In this document: piece after piece, positions 8,233-19,780 of the stretch
Position numbering within the stretch: position 1 is the stretch's first letter
Layout of the letters: every line of letters begins with the position of its first letter
Source of the DNA: CAMLFJ01 sp035524955
Lineage (GTDB): Bacteria; Methylomirabilota; Methylomirabilia; Rokubacteriales; CSP1-6
Direction: 5' to 3'
Length of the DNA stretch: 64,000 nucleotides
Assembly (NCBI GenBank): GCA_035524955.1
Contig: DATLFG010000107.1
Location: 1 to 64,000 of the forward strand
Notes under the pieces: generated by a model
What the model was told of the DNA's origin: nothing
The model's input: the letters and a program-made list of their open reading frames with translations, nothing else
The model's database searches: none
Translations under genes and position numbers: made by a program

Positions 8233-9491
8233 TGGCGTATCGCAAGAGCGCGCTGCCCAACGGCATCCGTCTCGTCACCGAGACGATGCCGCATGTGCGC
8301 TCCGTGGCGGTGGGCATCTGGGTCGAGACGGGCTCGCGGCTCGAGCCCGAGCCGCTCGGCGGCATCTCCCATCTGATCGAGCACCTGGTCTTCAAGGGCA
8401 CCGCGACCCGCTCCGCCGAGGAGATCGCGCGCGCGATCGACTCGGTGGGCGGCCAGATGGACGCCTTCACCGCGAAGGAGCACACCTGCTTCTACGTGAG
8501 CGTGCTCGACGAGCACCTGCCGCTCGCGGTGAGCCTGCTCACCGACATCCTGCGGCAGCCGCTCTTCGCCCCCGCCGATATCGAGAAGGAGAAGTCGGTC
8601 GTCCTCCAGGAGATCAAGATGGTGGAGGACACCCCCGACGATCTCATCCACGACCTGTTCGCGGAGCAGGTGTGGGCCGGCCACCCGCTGGGGCGCCCGA
8701 TCCTGGGACGCTGGGACGTGGTCAAGGAGTTCGATCGAGACACCGTGCTCGGCTATTTCGAGCGCGAATACGTGCCCGGGCGCATCGTGGTGGCGGTGGC
8801 GGGCCACGCCGAACACGAGCGGGTGGCCGATCTCTTCGCGGCGGGCTTCGAGGGCTGGGAGCGCCCGGGGGCTCCGCACACCTTCGTGCCGCCCACGCTG
8901 CATGCTGGCCTCCACACCGTGCAGAAGCCGCTCGAGCAGGTGCACCTGGTCATCGGGCTGCCCGGAGTCTCCGACACCGCGACCGACCGATACCCGCTCT
9001 ACCTGCTCAACGACATCATCGGCGGCAGCATGTCCTCGCGCCTCTTCCAGGAGATCCGGGAGCGGCAGGCCCTCGTCTACTCGGTGCACTCGGGCCAGCA
9101 GGCCTACCGCGACACCGGCGTCTTCTACGTCTACGCGGGGACGGACCCCGCCAACCTCAGCAAGGTCCTCCACGCCCTGATGAAGGAGATCCGCGGCCTC
9201 AAGAAGGACGGGGTCACCACCGACGAGCTCCGCCGCGCCAAGGACCATCTCAAGGGGAGCCTGATGCTCTCGCTCGAGTCCACGTCCTCTCGCATGAACC
9301 GATTGGCGTCTCACGAGATGCGGTTCGGCTCGTTCATGTCCATGGACGAGATGCTGGCCGCGATCGACCGCGTGCAGATGGACGAGGTGGACGCCCTCAT
9401 CCACCGCGTGCTCGACGAGGAGCAGCTCTCGCTCCTGACCCTCGGGTCCGTGGACCGCAGCCACCTTCCCCGGGGCCTGATGCGCTCCTGA
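8232..9491 (+). CDS. M16-family zinc metallopeptidase
   Basis: A 419-residue M16 peptidase of the mitochondrial-processing-peptidase beta-like/YmxG group, often encoded after pnp. The inverted zinc motif HxxEH is at His47-Glu50-His51 (SHLIEHLVF), with the downstream Glu ligand region ENEK-like in the conserved EKEKSVVLQEI segment. Two M16 half-domains are present. The start is GTG at 8232, overlapping the last base of pnp. The physiological substrate is unknown for this group. Confidence 0.9.
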   Translation: MAYRKSALPNGIRLVTETMPHVRSVAVGIWVETGSRLEPEPLGGISHLIEHLVFKGTATRSAEEIARAIDSVGGQMDAFTAKEHTCFYVSVLDEHLPLAVSLLTDILRQPLFAPADIEKEKSVVLQEIKMVEDTPDDLIHDLFAEQVWAGHPLGRPILGRWDVVKEFDRDTVLGYFEREYVPGRIVVAVAGHAEHERVADLFAAGFEGWERPGAPHTFVPPTLHAGLHTVQKPLEQVHLVIGLPGVSDTATDRYPLYLLNDIIGGSMSSRLFQEIRERQALVYSVHSGQQAYRDTGVFYVYAGTDPANLSKVLHALMKEIRGLKKDGVTTDELRRAKDHLKGSLMLSLESTSSRMNRLASHEMRFGSFMSMDEMLAAIDRVQMDEVDALIHRVLDEEQLSLLTLGSVDRSHLPRGLMRS

Positions 9492-9501
9492 GGAGGCGCC
9501 G

Positions 9502-10800
9502 ATGATCCCCCGCTACGCGCGCCCCGAGATGGCGCGGATCTGGACCCAGGACGCCAAGTACGAGGCGTGGCTGCAGGTCGAGCTGGCGGTGTGCGACGTG
9601 TACGCCAAGCGCGGCCTGATCCCGGAGGATGCGCTCGGCCGGATCAAGGGGCGCGCCCGGATTTCCGCCGCCCGCATCGACGAGATCGAGGCCACCACCC
9701 GGCACGACGTGATCGCTTTCCTGACGAACCTGGAAGAGGCCCTCGGCACGGACTCCCGCTACGTCCACATGGGCCTCACCTCCTCGGACGTGGTGGACAC
9801 CGCGCTGGCGCTCCAGCTCCAGCAGGCGTCCGACCTCCTGCTGGCCGGGCTCGAGCGGTACCGGACCGCGCTCCGGACCCAGGCGATCCGGCATCGCGAC
9901 ACCCTGTGCGTGGGCCGCACCCACGGCATCCACGCGGAGCCAATGGTCTTCGGGCTCAAGGCCGCGCTCTGGTACGCGGAGGCCGGCCGCAACCTGGAGC
10001 GCCTCCGGCGGGCGCGCGAGGCGGTGCGGGTGGGCAAGCTGTCGGGCGCGGTGGGCACCTTCGCCCACGTGGACCCGGACGTGGAGGAGGAAGCCTGCCG
10101 TCTGCTCGGCCTCGAGGCCGCGCCGATCTCCAACCAGGTCGTCCAGCGGGACCGCCACGCCGAGTTCTCGACCACCCTGGCGATCGTGGCGGCCTCGCTC
10201 GAGAAGGTGGCGACCGAGATCCGGTCACTCCAGCGCACCGAGGTGCTGGAAGCGGAGGAGCCGTTCACCGCGGGCCAGAAGGGCTCGAGCGCGATGCCCC
10301 ACAAGCGCAACCCGATCTCCTGCGAGCAGGTGGCGGGCCTGGCCCGCCTCGTGCGCACGAACGCCCTGGCCGCGCTGGAGAACGTCGCGCTGTGGCACGA
10401 GCGGGACATCAGCCACTCCTCGGTGGAGCGGGTCATCCTGCCCGACTCCACATGCCTGGTGGACTACATGCTCCACCAGATGACCCGGATCCTGGAGGGG
10501 CTGCAGGTCTACCCGGAGCGCATGAAGGAGAACATGGAGCGGAGCTTCGGCCTCCTGTTCTCCCAGCGGGTGCTGCTGAAGCTCACCGACCGCGGCCTGG
10601 CGCGGCAGCAGGCCTACGAGATGGTCCAGCGCAATGCCATGACTGCGTGGCGGCAGCGCACCCCCTTCCGCGACCTCCTGGCCGCCGACCCGGACGTCAT
10701 GGCCCGGCTCAGCCGGGAGGAGCTCGACGAGTGCTTCGATCCGGCGTGGTACCTGCGCAATATCAGCACGATCTATCGCCGCGTGGGATTGTCCCCATGA
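9502..10800 (+). CDS. purB: Adenylosuccinate lyase
   Basis: PurB, 432 residues, catalyses two steps: SAICAR to AICAR plus fumarate, and adenylosuccinate to AMP plus fumarate. The fumarase/aspartase-superfamily signature GSSAMPHKRNPI lies near residue 264, with the conserved TSSDVVDTA and GRTHGIHAEP segments upstream. It begins the purine cluster. Its TGA stop is part of an ATGA in the first unit of a 17-bp tandem repeat that leads into purS. Confidence 0.97.
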   Translation: MIPRYARPEMARIWTQDAKYEAWLQVELAVCDVYAKRGLIPEDALGRIKGRARISAARIDEIEATTRHDVIAFLTNLEEALGTDSRYVHMGLTSSDVVDTALALQLQQASDLLLAGLERYRTALRTQAIRHRDTLCVGRTHGIHAEPMVFGLKAALWYAEAGRNLERLRRAREAVRVGKLSGAVGTFAHVDPDVEEEACRLLGLEAAPISNQVVQRDRHAEFSTTLAIVAASLEKVATEIRSLQRTEVLEAEEPFTAGQKGSSAMPHKRNPISCEQVAGLARLVRTNALAALENVALWHERDISHSSVERVILPDSTCLVDYMLHQMTRILEGLQVYPERMKENMERSFGLLFSQRVLLKLTDRGLARQQAYEMVQRNAMTAWRQRTPFRDLLAADPDVMARLSREELDECFDPAWYLRNISTIYRRVGLSP

Positions 10801-10843
10801 AGGAGCGGGCCCCATGAAGCGGCGGGCCCCATGAGAGCGCGGG
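10793..10843 (+). repeat. Three tandem 17-bp units at the purB/purS junction
   Basis: Units are CCCCATGAAGGAGCGGG (10793), CCCCATGAAGCGGCGGG (10810) and CCCCATGAGAGCGCGGG (10827). Each holds an ATGA. Because the period is 17, the three ATGs (10797, 10814, 10831) lie in different frames. The first two open six-codon ORFs (MKERAP and MKRRAP) whose stops overlap the next ATG, and the third is the purS start. Confidence 0.85.
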
Positions 10844-11082
10844 TCTTGGTGCGGCTCAAGCAGGGCATCCTGGACGCGCAGGGCGTCACCGTCAAGCGCG
10901 CCCTGACCTCGCTGGGCTTCTCCGAGGTGCAGGACGTGCGGGTGGGCAAGGTCGTGGACGTCGACCTGGACGGTCTCGGGCCCGAAGACGCGCGGCGCCG
11001 GGTGGACGAGATGTGCGCCCGCCTCCTGTGCAACCCCGTGATCGAGGACTTCACCGTCGAACTCCTCACCGACACCCACTGA
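10831..11082 (+). CDS. purS: Phosphoribosylformylglycinamidine synthase subunit PurS
   Basis: PurS, 83 residues, bridges PurL and PurQ in the three-subunit FGAM synthase complex. The family pattern is visible (LKQGILDAQG, ALTSLGF, VRVGKVVDVDLD, C-terminal NPVIEDFTVEL). The start at 10831 is the third ATG of the upstream tandem repeat. Ribosomes finishing purB could reach it by successive reinitiation on two mini-ORFs. Length is normal. Confidence 0.95.
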   Translation: MRARVLVRLKQGILDAQGVTVKRALTSLGFSEVQDVRVGKVVDVDLDGLGPEDARRRVDEMCARLLCNPVIEDFTVELLTDTH

Positions 11083-11191
11083 CCGGCGTTGGCCCCGTTA
11101 TTGTATTCGCTCGGCTCGACGTCCGATCGCCCGGCTCGCCTTCGGCTTCACCTCGCCCAGCGGGCTGCACCTCGCCCGGGAGTCGATCCTC

Positions 11192-11220
11192 TTGTCAGAT
11201 CCCGAGTAGCGGGGTAGAGT
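11192..11220 (+). promoter_or_regulatory. Promoter upstream of purQ
   Basis: TTGTCA (11192-11197) and TAGAGT (11215-11220) are 17 bases apart. A transcript from here would have a leader of about 30 nt carrying AGGAGG before the purQ ATG. The gap 11083-11256 otherwise shows only short CGGCTCG-like repeats. Confidence 0.55.
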
Positions 11221-11256
11221 GACGGTGTAGCCAGACAAGGAGGAACGCACGGTCCC

Positions 11257-11970
11257 ATGAACTTCGGCGTGGTGATCTTCCCGGGCACGTGGAGTGACTG
11301 TGATTTTCACTACGTGATCAGCGAAGTCCTGCATCAGCCGGTGCGCTACGTCTGGCACCGCGACGCCAACCTCGTCGATTTCGACTGCTTGATCCTGCCC
11401 GGCGGCTTCTCCTACGGGGACTACCTCCGGGCGGGCGCGGTGGCGGGACGTTCCCCGGTGGTGGAAGCGCTCCCCGAGTTCACGGCCCGGGGCGGGCTCG
11501 TGCTCGGCTCCTGCAACGGCTTCCAGATCCTCTGTGAAGCCGGGCTGCTGCCCGGCGCCCTGATGCGCAACGAGTGCCTGCAGTACCGCTGCCAGTCGAC
11601 CCACCTCCTGGTCGAGAACGCGGAGACCTCGTTCACCCGCTCGATGCGGCCCGGCCAGGTCCTCAAGATGCCCATCTCGCACGGCGAGGGGAAGTACCAC
11701 GCGGACGGCGAGAGCCTCCGCCGGCTGCATGCGAGGAACCAGATCGTCTTCCGGTACTGCACGGAGGATGGGCGCGTCGCCAAGGAAGCCAACCCCAACG
11801 GCTCGCTCGACAATATCGCCGGCGTGATCAACGAGGAAGGCACGGTGCTCGGGCTGATGCCGCACCCGGAGCGGGCCGCCGAGGCCGCGGTGGGCGGGAC
11901 CGACGGCACCCTGATCTTCCACTCGATTCTCGGCACCCTCGTCGAAGACGGCTCGTTTCTCAAACGGTAG
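11257..11970 (+). CDS. purQ: Phosphoribosylformylglycinamidine synthase, glutaminase subunit
   Basis: PurQ, 237 residues, is a class I glutamine amidotransferase that releases ammonia for FGAM synthase. The nucleophile is Cys86 in GSCNGFQIL; an oxyanion segment LPGGFSYGDYLR lies near residue 47 and the His-x-Glu pair is in MPHPERA near the C-terminus. It follows purS after a promoter-bearing 174-base gap. Length fits the stand-alone bacterial subunit. Confidence 0.96.
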   Translation: MNFGVVIFPGTWSDCDFHYVISEVLHQPVRYVWHRDANLVDFDCLILPGGFSYGDYLRAGAVAGRSPVVEALPEFTARGGLVLGSCNGFQILCEAGLLPGALMRNECLQYRCQSTHLLVENAETSFTRSMRPGQVLKMPISHGEGKYHADGESLRRLHARNQIVFRYCTEDGRVAKEANPNGSLDNIAGVINEEGTVLGLMPHPERAAEAAVGGTDGTLIFHSILGTLVEDGSFLKR

Positions 11971-11999
11971 CTGCCACGTGACAACCGGGTGGGGGCGGG

Positions 12000-14228
<2,229 letters not shown>

Positions 14229-14244
14229 GACGACGGCTCTCGAG

Positions 14245-15642
14245 ATGGACGACAAGTTCCACGACGAGTGTGGGCTGTTCGGCATCTGGAATCACGCCGA
14301 GGCAGCCAACGTCGTGTACCTCGGCCTCTACGCGCTCCAGCATCGCGGCCAGGAGTCCGCCGGCATCGCCTCCACCGACGGCGACCACTTCCAGGTCGAG
14401 AAGGCGATGGGCTGGGTCGCCGACGTGTTCAGCCGCGACCGCCTCCGGCGCCTTCCCGGCCACCGCGCCATCGGGCACGTGCGCTACTCGACCGCGGGGA
14501 GCTCCAACCTGCGCAATGCCCAGCCCATCACCGGCACCACCGCGCACGGGCCGGTGGCCATCGCCCACAACGGCAACCTCGTGAACGCCGAGGCGCTCCG
14601 GGAAGAGCTCGAGAAGGACGGCGCGGTCTTCCAGTCGTCGTCCGACACCGAGGTCATCCTCCACCTGCTGGCCCGGTCCGAGGGCGCGACCCTGGCCGAG
14701 CAGCTCGCCCGCGCGCTCACGCGGGTGCGCGGCGCCTACACCCTGCTGCTGCTGACGCCGCAGTCGGTCATCGGGGTGCGCGATCCCTCCGGCTTCCGGC
14801 CCCTGACCCTGGGCCGCCTCGACGACGCGTGGGTGCTCGCCTCGGAGACGTGCGCGCTCGATCTGATGGAAGCCAGGGCGGAGCGCGACGTCGAGCCGGG
14901 CGAGATCCTGGTGATCGACGAGCGCGGCCTCACCTCGCTCAAGCCCTTCCGCCCCGGCCGGCGGCTGCAGTGCGTGTTCGAGTACGTGTACTTCGCGCGG
15001 CCGGACTCGGTGCTGTGGGGCCGCAACGTGCACGCGGTGCGCAAGGCCCTCGGCCACCAGCTCGCCCGCGAGTTTCCGGTGGTGGCCGACCTGGTCATCG
15101 CGGTGCCGGATTCCGGGGTCGGGGCGGCGCTCGGCTACTCGGAGGAATCGGGACTGCCCTACGACGTGGGCCTCGTCCGCAACCACTACGTCGGCCGCAC
15201 CTTCATCGAGCCGCAGCAGGGCATCCGCCACTTCGGGGTCAAGGTGAAGCTCAACCCGAACCGGGAGGTCCTGGACGGCAAGCGGGTCGTGGTCATCGAC
15301 GACTCGATCGTGCGCGGCACCACCAGCCGCAAGATCGTCAGGATGATCCGGGCCGCCGGCGCGCGCGAGGTGCACGTGCGCATCTCCTCGCCGCCGATCC
15401 AGTGGCCCTGCTACTACGGCATCGACACGCCGACCCGGCGCGAGCTGATCGGGTCGAGCCACAAGGTGGAGGAGATCCAGCGCTATCTCGGAGCGGACTC
15501 GCTCGGCTACCTGTCGCTCGAGGGGATGCTCAAGGCCACCGGGTCCGATCCGGATCATTTCTGTCACGCGTGCTTCACGGGCCAGTACCAGGTCGGCTTC
15601 GAGTCCGAGGAACTGGCGCAGCTCAAGCTCTTCGACTCGTAA
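14245..15642 (+). CDS. purF: Amidophosphoribosyltransferase
   Basis: PurF makes phosphoribosylamine from PRPP and glutamine, the committed step of the pathway. With the ATG at 14245 the protein has an eight-residue propeptide (MDDKFHDE) before Cys9 of CGLFGIW. Bacillus-type PurF is processed to expose this catalytic Cys. The Ntn glutaminase half (LQHRGQESAGI, HNGNLVN) precedes the PRTase half with VIDDSIVRGTTS. A C-terminal CHACF and other Cys suggest the Fe-S-containing class. The frame is open upstream to 14149, but that region encodes the end of purL. Confidence 0.96.
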   Translation: MDDKFHDECGLFGIWNHAEAANVVYLGLYALQHRGQESAGIASTDGDHFQVEKAMGWVADVFSRDRLRRLPGHRAIGHVRYSTAGSSNLRNAQPITGTTAHGPVAIAHNGNLVNAEALREELEKDGAVFQSSSDTEVILHLLARSEGATLAEQLARALTRVRGAYTLLLLTPQSVIGVRDPSGFRPLTLGRLDDAWVLASETCALDLMEARAERDVEPGEILVIDERGLTSLKPFRPGRRLQCVFEYVYFARPDSVLWGRNVHAVRKALGHQLAREFPVVADLVIAVPDSGVGAALGYSEESGLPYDVGLVRNHYVGRTFIEPQQGIRHFGVKVKLNPNREVLDGKRVVVIDDSIVRGTTSRKIVRMIRAAGAREVHVRISSPPIQWPCYYGIDTPTRRELIGSSHKVEEIQRYLGADSLGYLSLEGMLKATGSDPDHFCHACFTGQYQVGFESEELAQLKLFDS

Positions 15643-15648
15643 GGACCC

Positions 15649-16677
15649 ATGGATCCCTTGACGTATCGGGCCGCCGGCGTGGATATCCGAGCCGGCGACG
15701 AGGTTGTGCGCCGGATCGCCCCCCTGGCCGCGTCCACGCACCGTCCGGAGGTGCTGGGCGGCCTCGGCTCCTTCGCCGCCTTCTGCCGCGTCCCCTTCGG
15801 CCTCCAGGACCCGGTGCTCGTCTCCTCCACCGACGGGGTCGGGACCAAGCTCAAGATCGCGGTGATGGCCGATCGCCACGACACCATCGGCCTCGACCTC
15901 GTGGCGATGGGCGTCAACGACGTGCTGGTGCACGGGGCCGAGCCGCTCTTCTTCCTCGACTACCTGGCCGTCCATCGGGTGGAGCCCGAGAGGATCGAGG
16001 CGATCGTGGCCGGCATCGCGGCGGGGTGCCGCCAGGCCGGCTGCGCCCTGGTGGGCGGCGAGACCGCCGAGATGGGGGCCCTCTACGCGCCGGGGGAGTA
16101 CGACCTGGCCGGCTTCGCGGTGGGGGTGGCCGAGCGTTCCGCCCTCATCACGGGCGAACACGTCAGCGCGGGCGATCGGGTCCTCGGGCTCGCGTCCTCG
16201 GGCCTGCACAGCAACGGCTACACCCTGGCGCGCGAGGCGATCTTCGGCCGCATGGGCCTGAGCCTCGGCGACCCCATTCCGGGCGTCGGGCGGAGCGTGG
16301 GCGAGGAGCTGCTCGAGCCCACCCGCATCTACGTCAAGCCGGTGCTCGCGCTGATCCGGGAGCTGCGGGTGAAAGCGATGGCCCACATCACGGGCGGCGG
16401 TCTCACCGAGAACCTGCCGCGCGTCCTGCCCGCCCAGCGCCGCGCCCGTATCGATCCGCGGGCGTGGCCCCAGCCGCCGATCTTCGCCGCCATCCAGCGC
16501 GCCGCCGCAGTGGACGACGCCGAGATGCGGCGCACCTTCAACATGGGGATCGGCTTCGTGCTCGTGGTCGCGCCCGAGGACGCGGCCGCCGCCGCACGAC
16601 GGCTCGAAGCGCTGGGCGAGCGGGTCTACCCGATCGGCGACATCGTGCCGGGCCCACCGGCCGTGGACTATGTCTGA
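15649..16677 (+). CDS. purM: Phosphoribosylformylglycinamidine cyclo-ligase
   Basis: PurM (AIR synthetase), 342 residues, closes the imidazole ring of FGAM using ATP. Typical segments are VSSTDGVGTKLKIA, VAMGVNDVLVHGAEPLFFLDY, GGETAEMG and HITGGGLTENLPRVLP. It starts six bases after purF and overlaps purN by eight bases. Confidence 0.96.
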   Translation: MDPLTYRAAGVDIRAGDEVVRRIAPLAASTHRPEVLGGLGSFAAFCRVPFGLQDPVLVSSTDGVGTKLKIAVMADRHDTIGLDLVAMGVNDVLVHGAEPLFFLDYLAVHRVEPERIEAIVAGIAAGCRQAGCALVGGETAEMGALYAPGEYDLAGFAVGVAERSALITGEHVSAGDRVLGLASSGLHSNGYTLAREAIFGRMGLSLGDPIPGVGRSVGEELLEPTRIYVKPVLALIRELRVKAMAHITGGGLTENLPRVLPAQRRARIDPRAWPQPPIFAAIQRAAAVDDAEMRRTFNMGIGFVLVVAPEDAAAAARRLEALGERVYPIGDIVPGPPAVDYV

Positions 16678-17290
16678 GCCACTGCGCGTGGCCGTGCTCG
16701 CCTCGGGACGCGGCTCCAATCTCCGCGCGCTGGCCGAGGCCGCGGCGGCTGGCCGGGTCCCCGCCTCGGTGGTCGTGCTCGTGACGGACCGGGCGGGCGC
16801 GGGCGCGCTCGCGGTCGCGCGCGAGCTCGGGATCGAGGCGGTCGTGCTCGAGCCGGGCCAGCATCCCTCGCGCGAGGCGCACGAGAAAGCGGTGGTCGCG
16901 GCGCTGGAGGATCGGCGCGTCGGCCTGGTGTGCCTGGCCGGCTATATGCGGCTCGTGAGCTCCGCCTTCGTCGCGCACTTCGCGGGCCGGCTCCTCAATA
17001 TCCACCCCTCGCTCCTCCCCGCCTTCCCGGGGCTGCACCCGCAGCGCCAGGCCCTCGAGCACGGCGTCCGGGTCTCCGGGGCCACCGTGCACTTCGTGGA
17101 CGACGGGGTGGACACCGGCCCCATCGTGCTCCAGACGGTGGTGCCCGTGATGCCGGACGATACCGAAGCCACCCTCGCGGCCCGGATCCTCGCCGAGGAG
17201 CACCGGCTCTACCCGGAGGCGGTCCGGCTCTTCGCACTGGGGCGGCTCGAGATCCACGGCCGCCGCGTGTGGATCAGGGAGACCCCATGA
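16670..17290 (+). CDS. purN: Phosphoribosylglycinamide formyltransferase
   Basis: PurN, 206 residues, transfers a formyl group from 10-formyl-THF to GAR. The phosphate loop LASGRGSNLRAL is at the N-terminus. The catalytic Asn and His are in NIHPSLLPAFPG and the Asp in DDGVDTGPI. It overlaps purM at the start and purH at the end (ATGA-type junction at 17287-17290). Confidence 0.96.
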   Translation: MSEPLRVAVLASGRGSNLRALAEAAAAGRVPASVVVLVTDRAGAGALAVARELGIEAVVLEPGQHPSREAHEKAVVAALEDRRVGLVCLAGYMRLVSSAFVAHFAGRLLNIHPSLLPAFPGLHPQRQALEHGVRVSGATVHFVDDGVDTGPIVLQTVVPVMPDDTEATLAARILAEEHRLYPEAVRLFALGRLEIHGRRVWIRETP

Positions 17291-18870
17291 CTCGAGTACG
17301 ACGTGCCCTCCTGAGCGTGCACGACAAGACCGGGGTGGTGGAGTTCGCCCGCGGGCTGGCCGGCCTCGGCGCCGAGATCCTGTCCACCGGCGGCACCGCG
17401 AAGCTCCTCCGCGAGTCGGGCATCCGGGTGGTGGACGTGGCCGAGGTCACCGGCTTTCCCGAGATGCTCGACGGTCGGGTGAAGACGCTGCACCCTGGGG
17501 TGCACGGCGGGATCCTGGCCCGCCGCGAGCTGCCCGAGCACCTGGCCGCGCTCGAGCGGCACGGCATCCGGCCGATCGACCTGGTCGCGGTGACGCTCTA
17601 TCCCTTCGAGCAGACGGTGGCGCGGCCGGGCGTGTCGCTCGAGGACGCCATCGAGAACATCGACATCGGCGGCCCCAGCATGATCCGGGGCGCCGCCAAG
17701 AACCACGCGCACGTGGCCGTGATCACCGACCCGGGCCAGTACGGCCCGGTGCTCGAGGAGCTGCGGCGCGGCGACGGGGCGCTGTCCGACGCCACGCGCT
17801 TCCGGCTGGCCTTCGAGGCCTTCCGGCGCACCGCTCAGTACGACGCGGCGATCGCGGCCTACCTGCGCGAGCCGGGGGCGACGGGCCGCCCCGCGGCGGT
17901 GACGACGACCTTCCCGGAGCGCCTGCCGCTCGACGGCGCGCTCGCCCGGATCCTGCGCTACGGCGAGAACTCCCACCAGTCCGCCGCCTTCTACCGACCG
18001 GCCGCGGGCGCGGTGGGCCTGAGCGCGGCCACCCAGCTCCACGGCCCCGAGCTCTCGTACAATAACCTGCTCGACTGGTCGGCGGCGCTCGGACTGCTGC
18101 TCGAGTTCGACGATCCGGCCGCGGTGGTGATCAAGCACACGAACCCCTGCGGCGCGGCGCTGGGGCGGAGCGCGGGCGAGGCGGCTCGCCGGGCGAAGGC
18201 CTGCGATCCCGTCTCCATCTACGGCGGCATCGTCGGCGTGAACCGGACGGTGGACCTCGAGGTGGTGAAGGAGCTCTCCGGCATCCTGCTCGAGATCCTC
18301 TTCGCCCCCGCCTACGAGCCGGACGCGCTCGACGAGATCCGCCGGACGAAGAAGAAGTGCCGCGTCTTCCACCTCCCGTGCGCGCGGGCCGACTACCCGG
18401 CGCAGACCCTGGAGGTCCGGAGCGTCTGGGGCGGCGTGCTGCTCCAGGAGGCCGATCTCACCGATCTCGATCCGGGCGCGCTCGAGGTCGTCTCGAAGCG
18501 GCCGCCCACCGAGGCGGAGCTGCGCGGGCTGCGCTTCGCCTGGCGCGTGGCCAAGCACGCCAAGTCCAATGCGATCGTGCTCTCGACCGCCGATCAGGTC
18601 GTCGGGGTGGGCGCGGGGCAGATGAACCGGGTGGATTCCGCGCGGATCGCGGTCATGCGCGCGCGCGAGCTGGGGCTCGAGACCAGGGGCTCGGTCTGCG
18701 CCTCCGACGCGTTCTTCCCGTTCCGTGACGGCCTCGACGTGGTGGCCAAGGCGGGCGCCACCGCGGTGATCCATCCCGGCGGCTCGGTGCGCGACCGGGA
18801 GGTCCTGGCGGCCGCCGATGAGCACGGCATGGCCATGGTGGTGTGCGGGATTCGCCATTTCAAGCACTAG
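17287..18870 (+). CDS. purH: Bifunctional AICAR transformylase/IMP cyclohydrolase
   Basis: PurH, 527 residues, performs the last two steps to IMP. The N-terminal MGS-like cyclohydrolase domain shows LLSVHDKTG and STGGTAKLLRESG. The transformylase domain has YGENSHQSA, the KHTNPCGAA catalytic segment (Lys-His), and IHPGGSVRDREV. The ATG at 17287 gives the normal length. The last 53 bases overlap the next ORF. Confidence 0.97.
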   Translation: MTRVRRALLSVHDKTGVVEFARGLAGLGAEILSTGGTAKLLRESGIRVVDVAEVTGFPEMLDGRVKTLHPGVHGGILARRELPEHLAALERHGIRPIDLVAVTLYPFEQTVARPGVSLEDAIENIDIGGPSMIRGAAKNHAHVAVITDPGQYGPVLEELRRGDGALSDATRFRLAFEAFRRTAQYDAAIAAYLREPGATGRPAAVTTTFPERLPLDGALARILRYGENSHQSAAFYRPAAGAVGLSAATQLHGPELSYNNLLDWSAALGLLLEFDDPAAVVIKHTNPCGAALGRSAGEAARRAKACDPVSIYGGIVGVNRTVDLEVVKELSGILLEILFAPAYEPDALDEIRRTKKKCRVFHLPCARADYPAQTLEVRSVWGGVLLQEADLTDLDPGALEVVSKRPPTEAELRGLRFAWRVAKHAKSNAIVLSTADQVVGVGAGQMNRVDSARIAVMRARELGLETRGSVCASDAFFPFRDGLDVVAKAGATAVIHPGGSVRDREVLAAADEHGMAMVVCGIRHFKH

Positions 18871-19780
18871 TCCTCCGCCGGAACGGGTCTTCACGCTGCG
18901 GGAGCTGACGCGGCTCCTGCGCCTGTCGCCCAAGCGACGCTCGCAGCTGCGGCGTCTCGGTCTGCTGCGCGACGATCCGGGCGGGTTGCGCTTCCGCGAG
19001 CTGGTCTCGGTGCGGGCGGCCGCGAACCTGCTGGAGAGCGGGGCGAGCGTGCGCCAGGTGCGCGCCGCGCTCGACGGCGCCCGCCGGCTCGCCCCCGACG
19101 TGCGGACGCCGCTGGCCGAGCTGCGCCTGGTGGTCCGCGACCGCCAGGTCGTGGTCGAGCAGGACCGGCTGCGGCTCGACCCGGGTACCGGTCAGACCCT
19201 GCTCGCCTTCGAGACCGGGGACCTCGAGCGGGAGACGCGGGAGACGCTGCTGACCGGCATGGTGCGGCCGCTCGTCCCGCCCGCCGACGCCGCCGAGATG
19301 TGGTTCCAGCGGGCGTCGGAGTGGGATGGCGATCCGGAGCGCTGGGAGTCCGCGGTGGACGCCTACGAGCGCGTGCTCGACATGGATCCGGGGTACGCGG
19401 CGGCCTGGAACAACCTGGGTCTCCTCCACCATCGGATGGGGCAGTACGAGCGGGCCGGGGAGTGCTACCGGGCCGCGCTCGAGGCCGACGACAGCTGCTG
19501 CCAGGCGTCGTTCAATCTGGGCTCGCTCCACGAGGACCTGGGCGATTTTCCGGTGGCGGTGACGTGGTACCGTCGCGCGCTCGAGATGGACCCCGACTAT
19601 GCGGATGCCCACTTCAATCTCGCGGGCGTGCTGGCCAAGATGGGCCGGCCCGAGAGCGCGGCGGTGCACTGGCGCCGCTACCTCGAGCTGGACCTCGGCA
19701 GCCCCTGGGCCAAGATCGCGCGCGCGCACCTCGAGGAAGGCGCCGAGTCCGGGAGCGGCGACGCGGAGACCGACGAGTGA
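18818..19780 (+). CDS. MerR-like DNA-binding/TPR protein
   Basis: A 320-residue protein joining an N-terminal MerR-like winged-helix segment (FTLRELTRLLRLSPKRRSQL, then GGLRFRELVSVRAA, about residues 24-80) to at least three TPR units (about 170-290: AAWNNLGLLHHRMGQYERA, then QASFNLGSLHEDLGDFPVA, then DAHFNLAGVLAKMGR). The only ATG/GTG/TTG that keeps the DNA-binding part is ATG 18818, inside purH, so the first 20 or so residues are an overlap. It sits between purH and purD and overlaps the purD GTG. Domain-level identity is clear; ligand and target are unknown. Confidence 0.8.
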   Translation: MSTAWPWWCAGFAISSTSPPPERVFTLRELTRLLRLSPKRRSQLRRLGLLRDDPGGLRFRELVSVRAAANLLESGASVRQVRAALDGARRLAPDVRTPLAELRLVVRDRQVVVEQDRLRLDPGTGQTLLAFETGDLERETRETLLTGMVRPLVPPADAAEMWFQRASEWDGDPERWESAVDAYERVLDMDPGYAAAWNNLGLLHHRMGQYERAGECYRAALEADDSCCQASFNLGSLHEDLGDFPVAVTWYRRALEMDPDYADAHFNLAGVLAKMGRPESAAVHWRRYLELDLGSPWAKIARAHLEEGAESGSGDAETDE

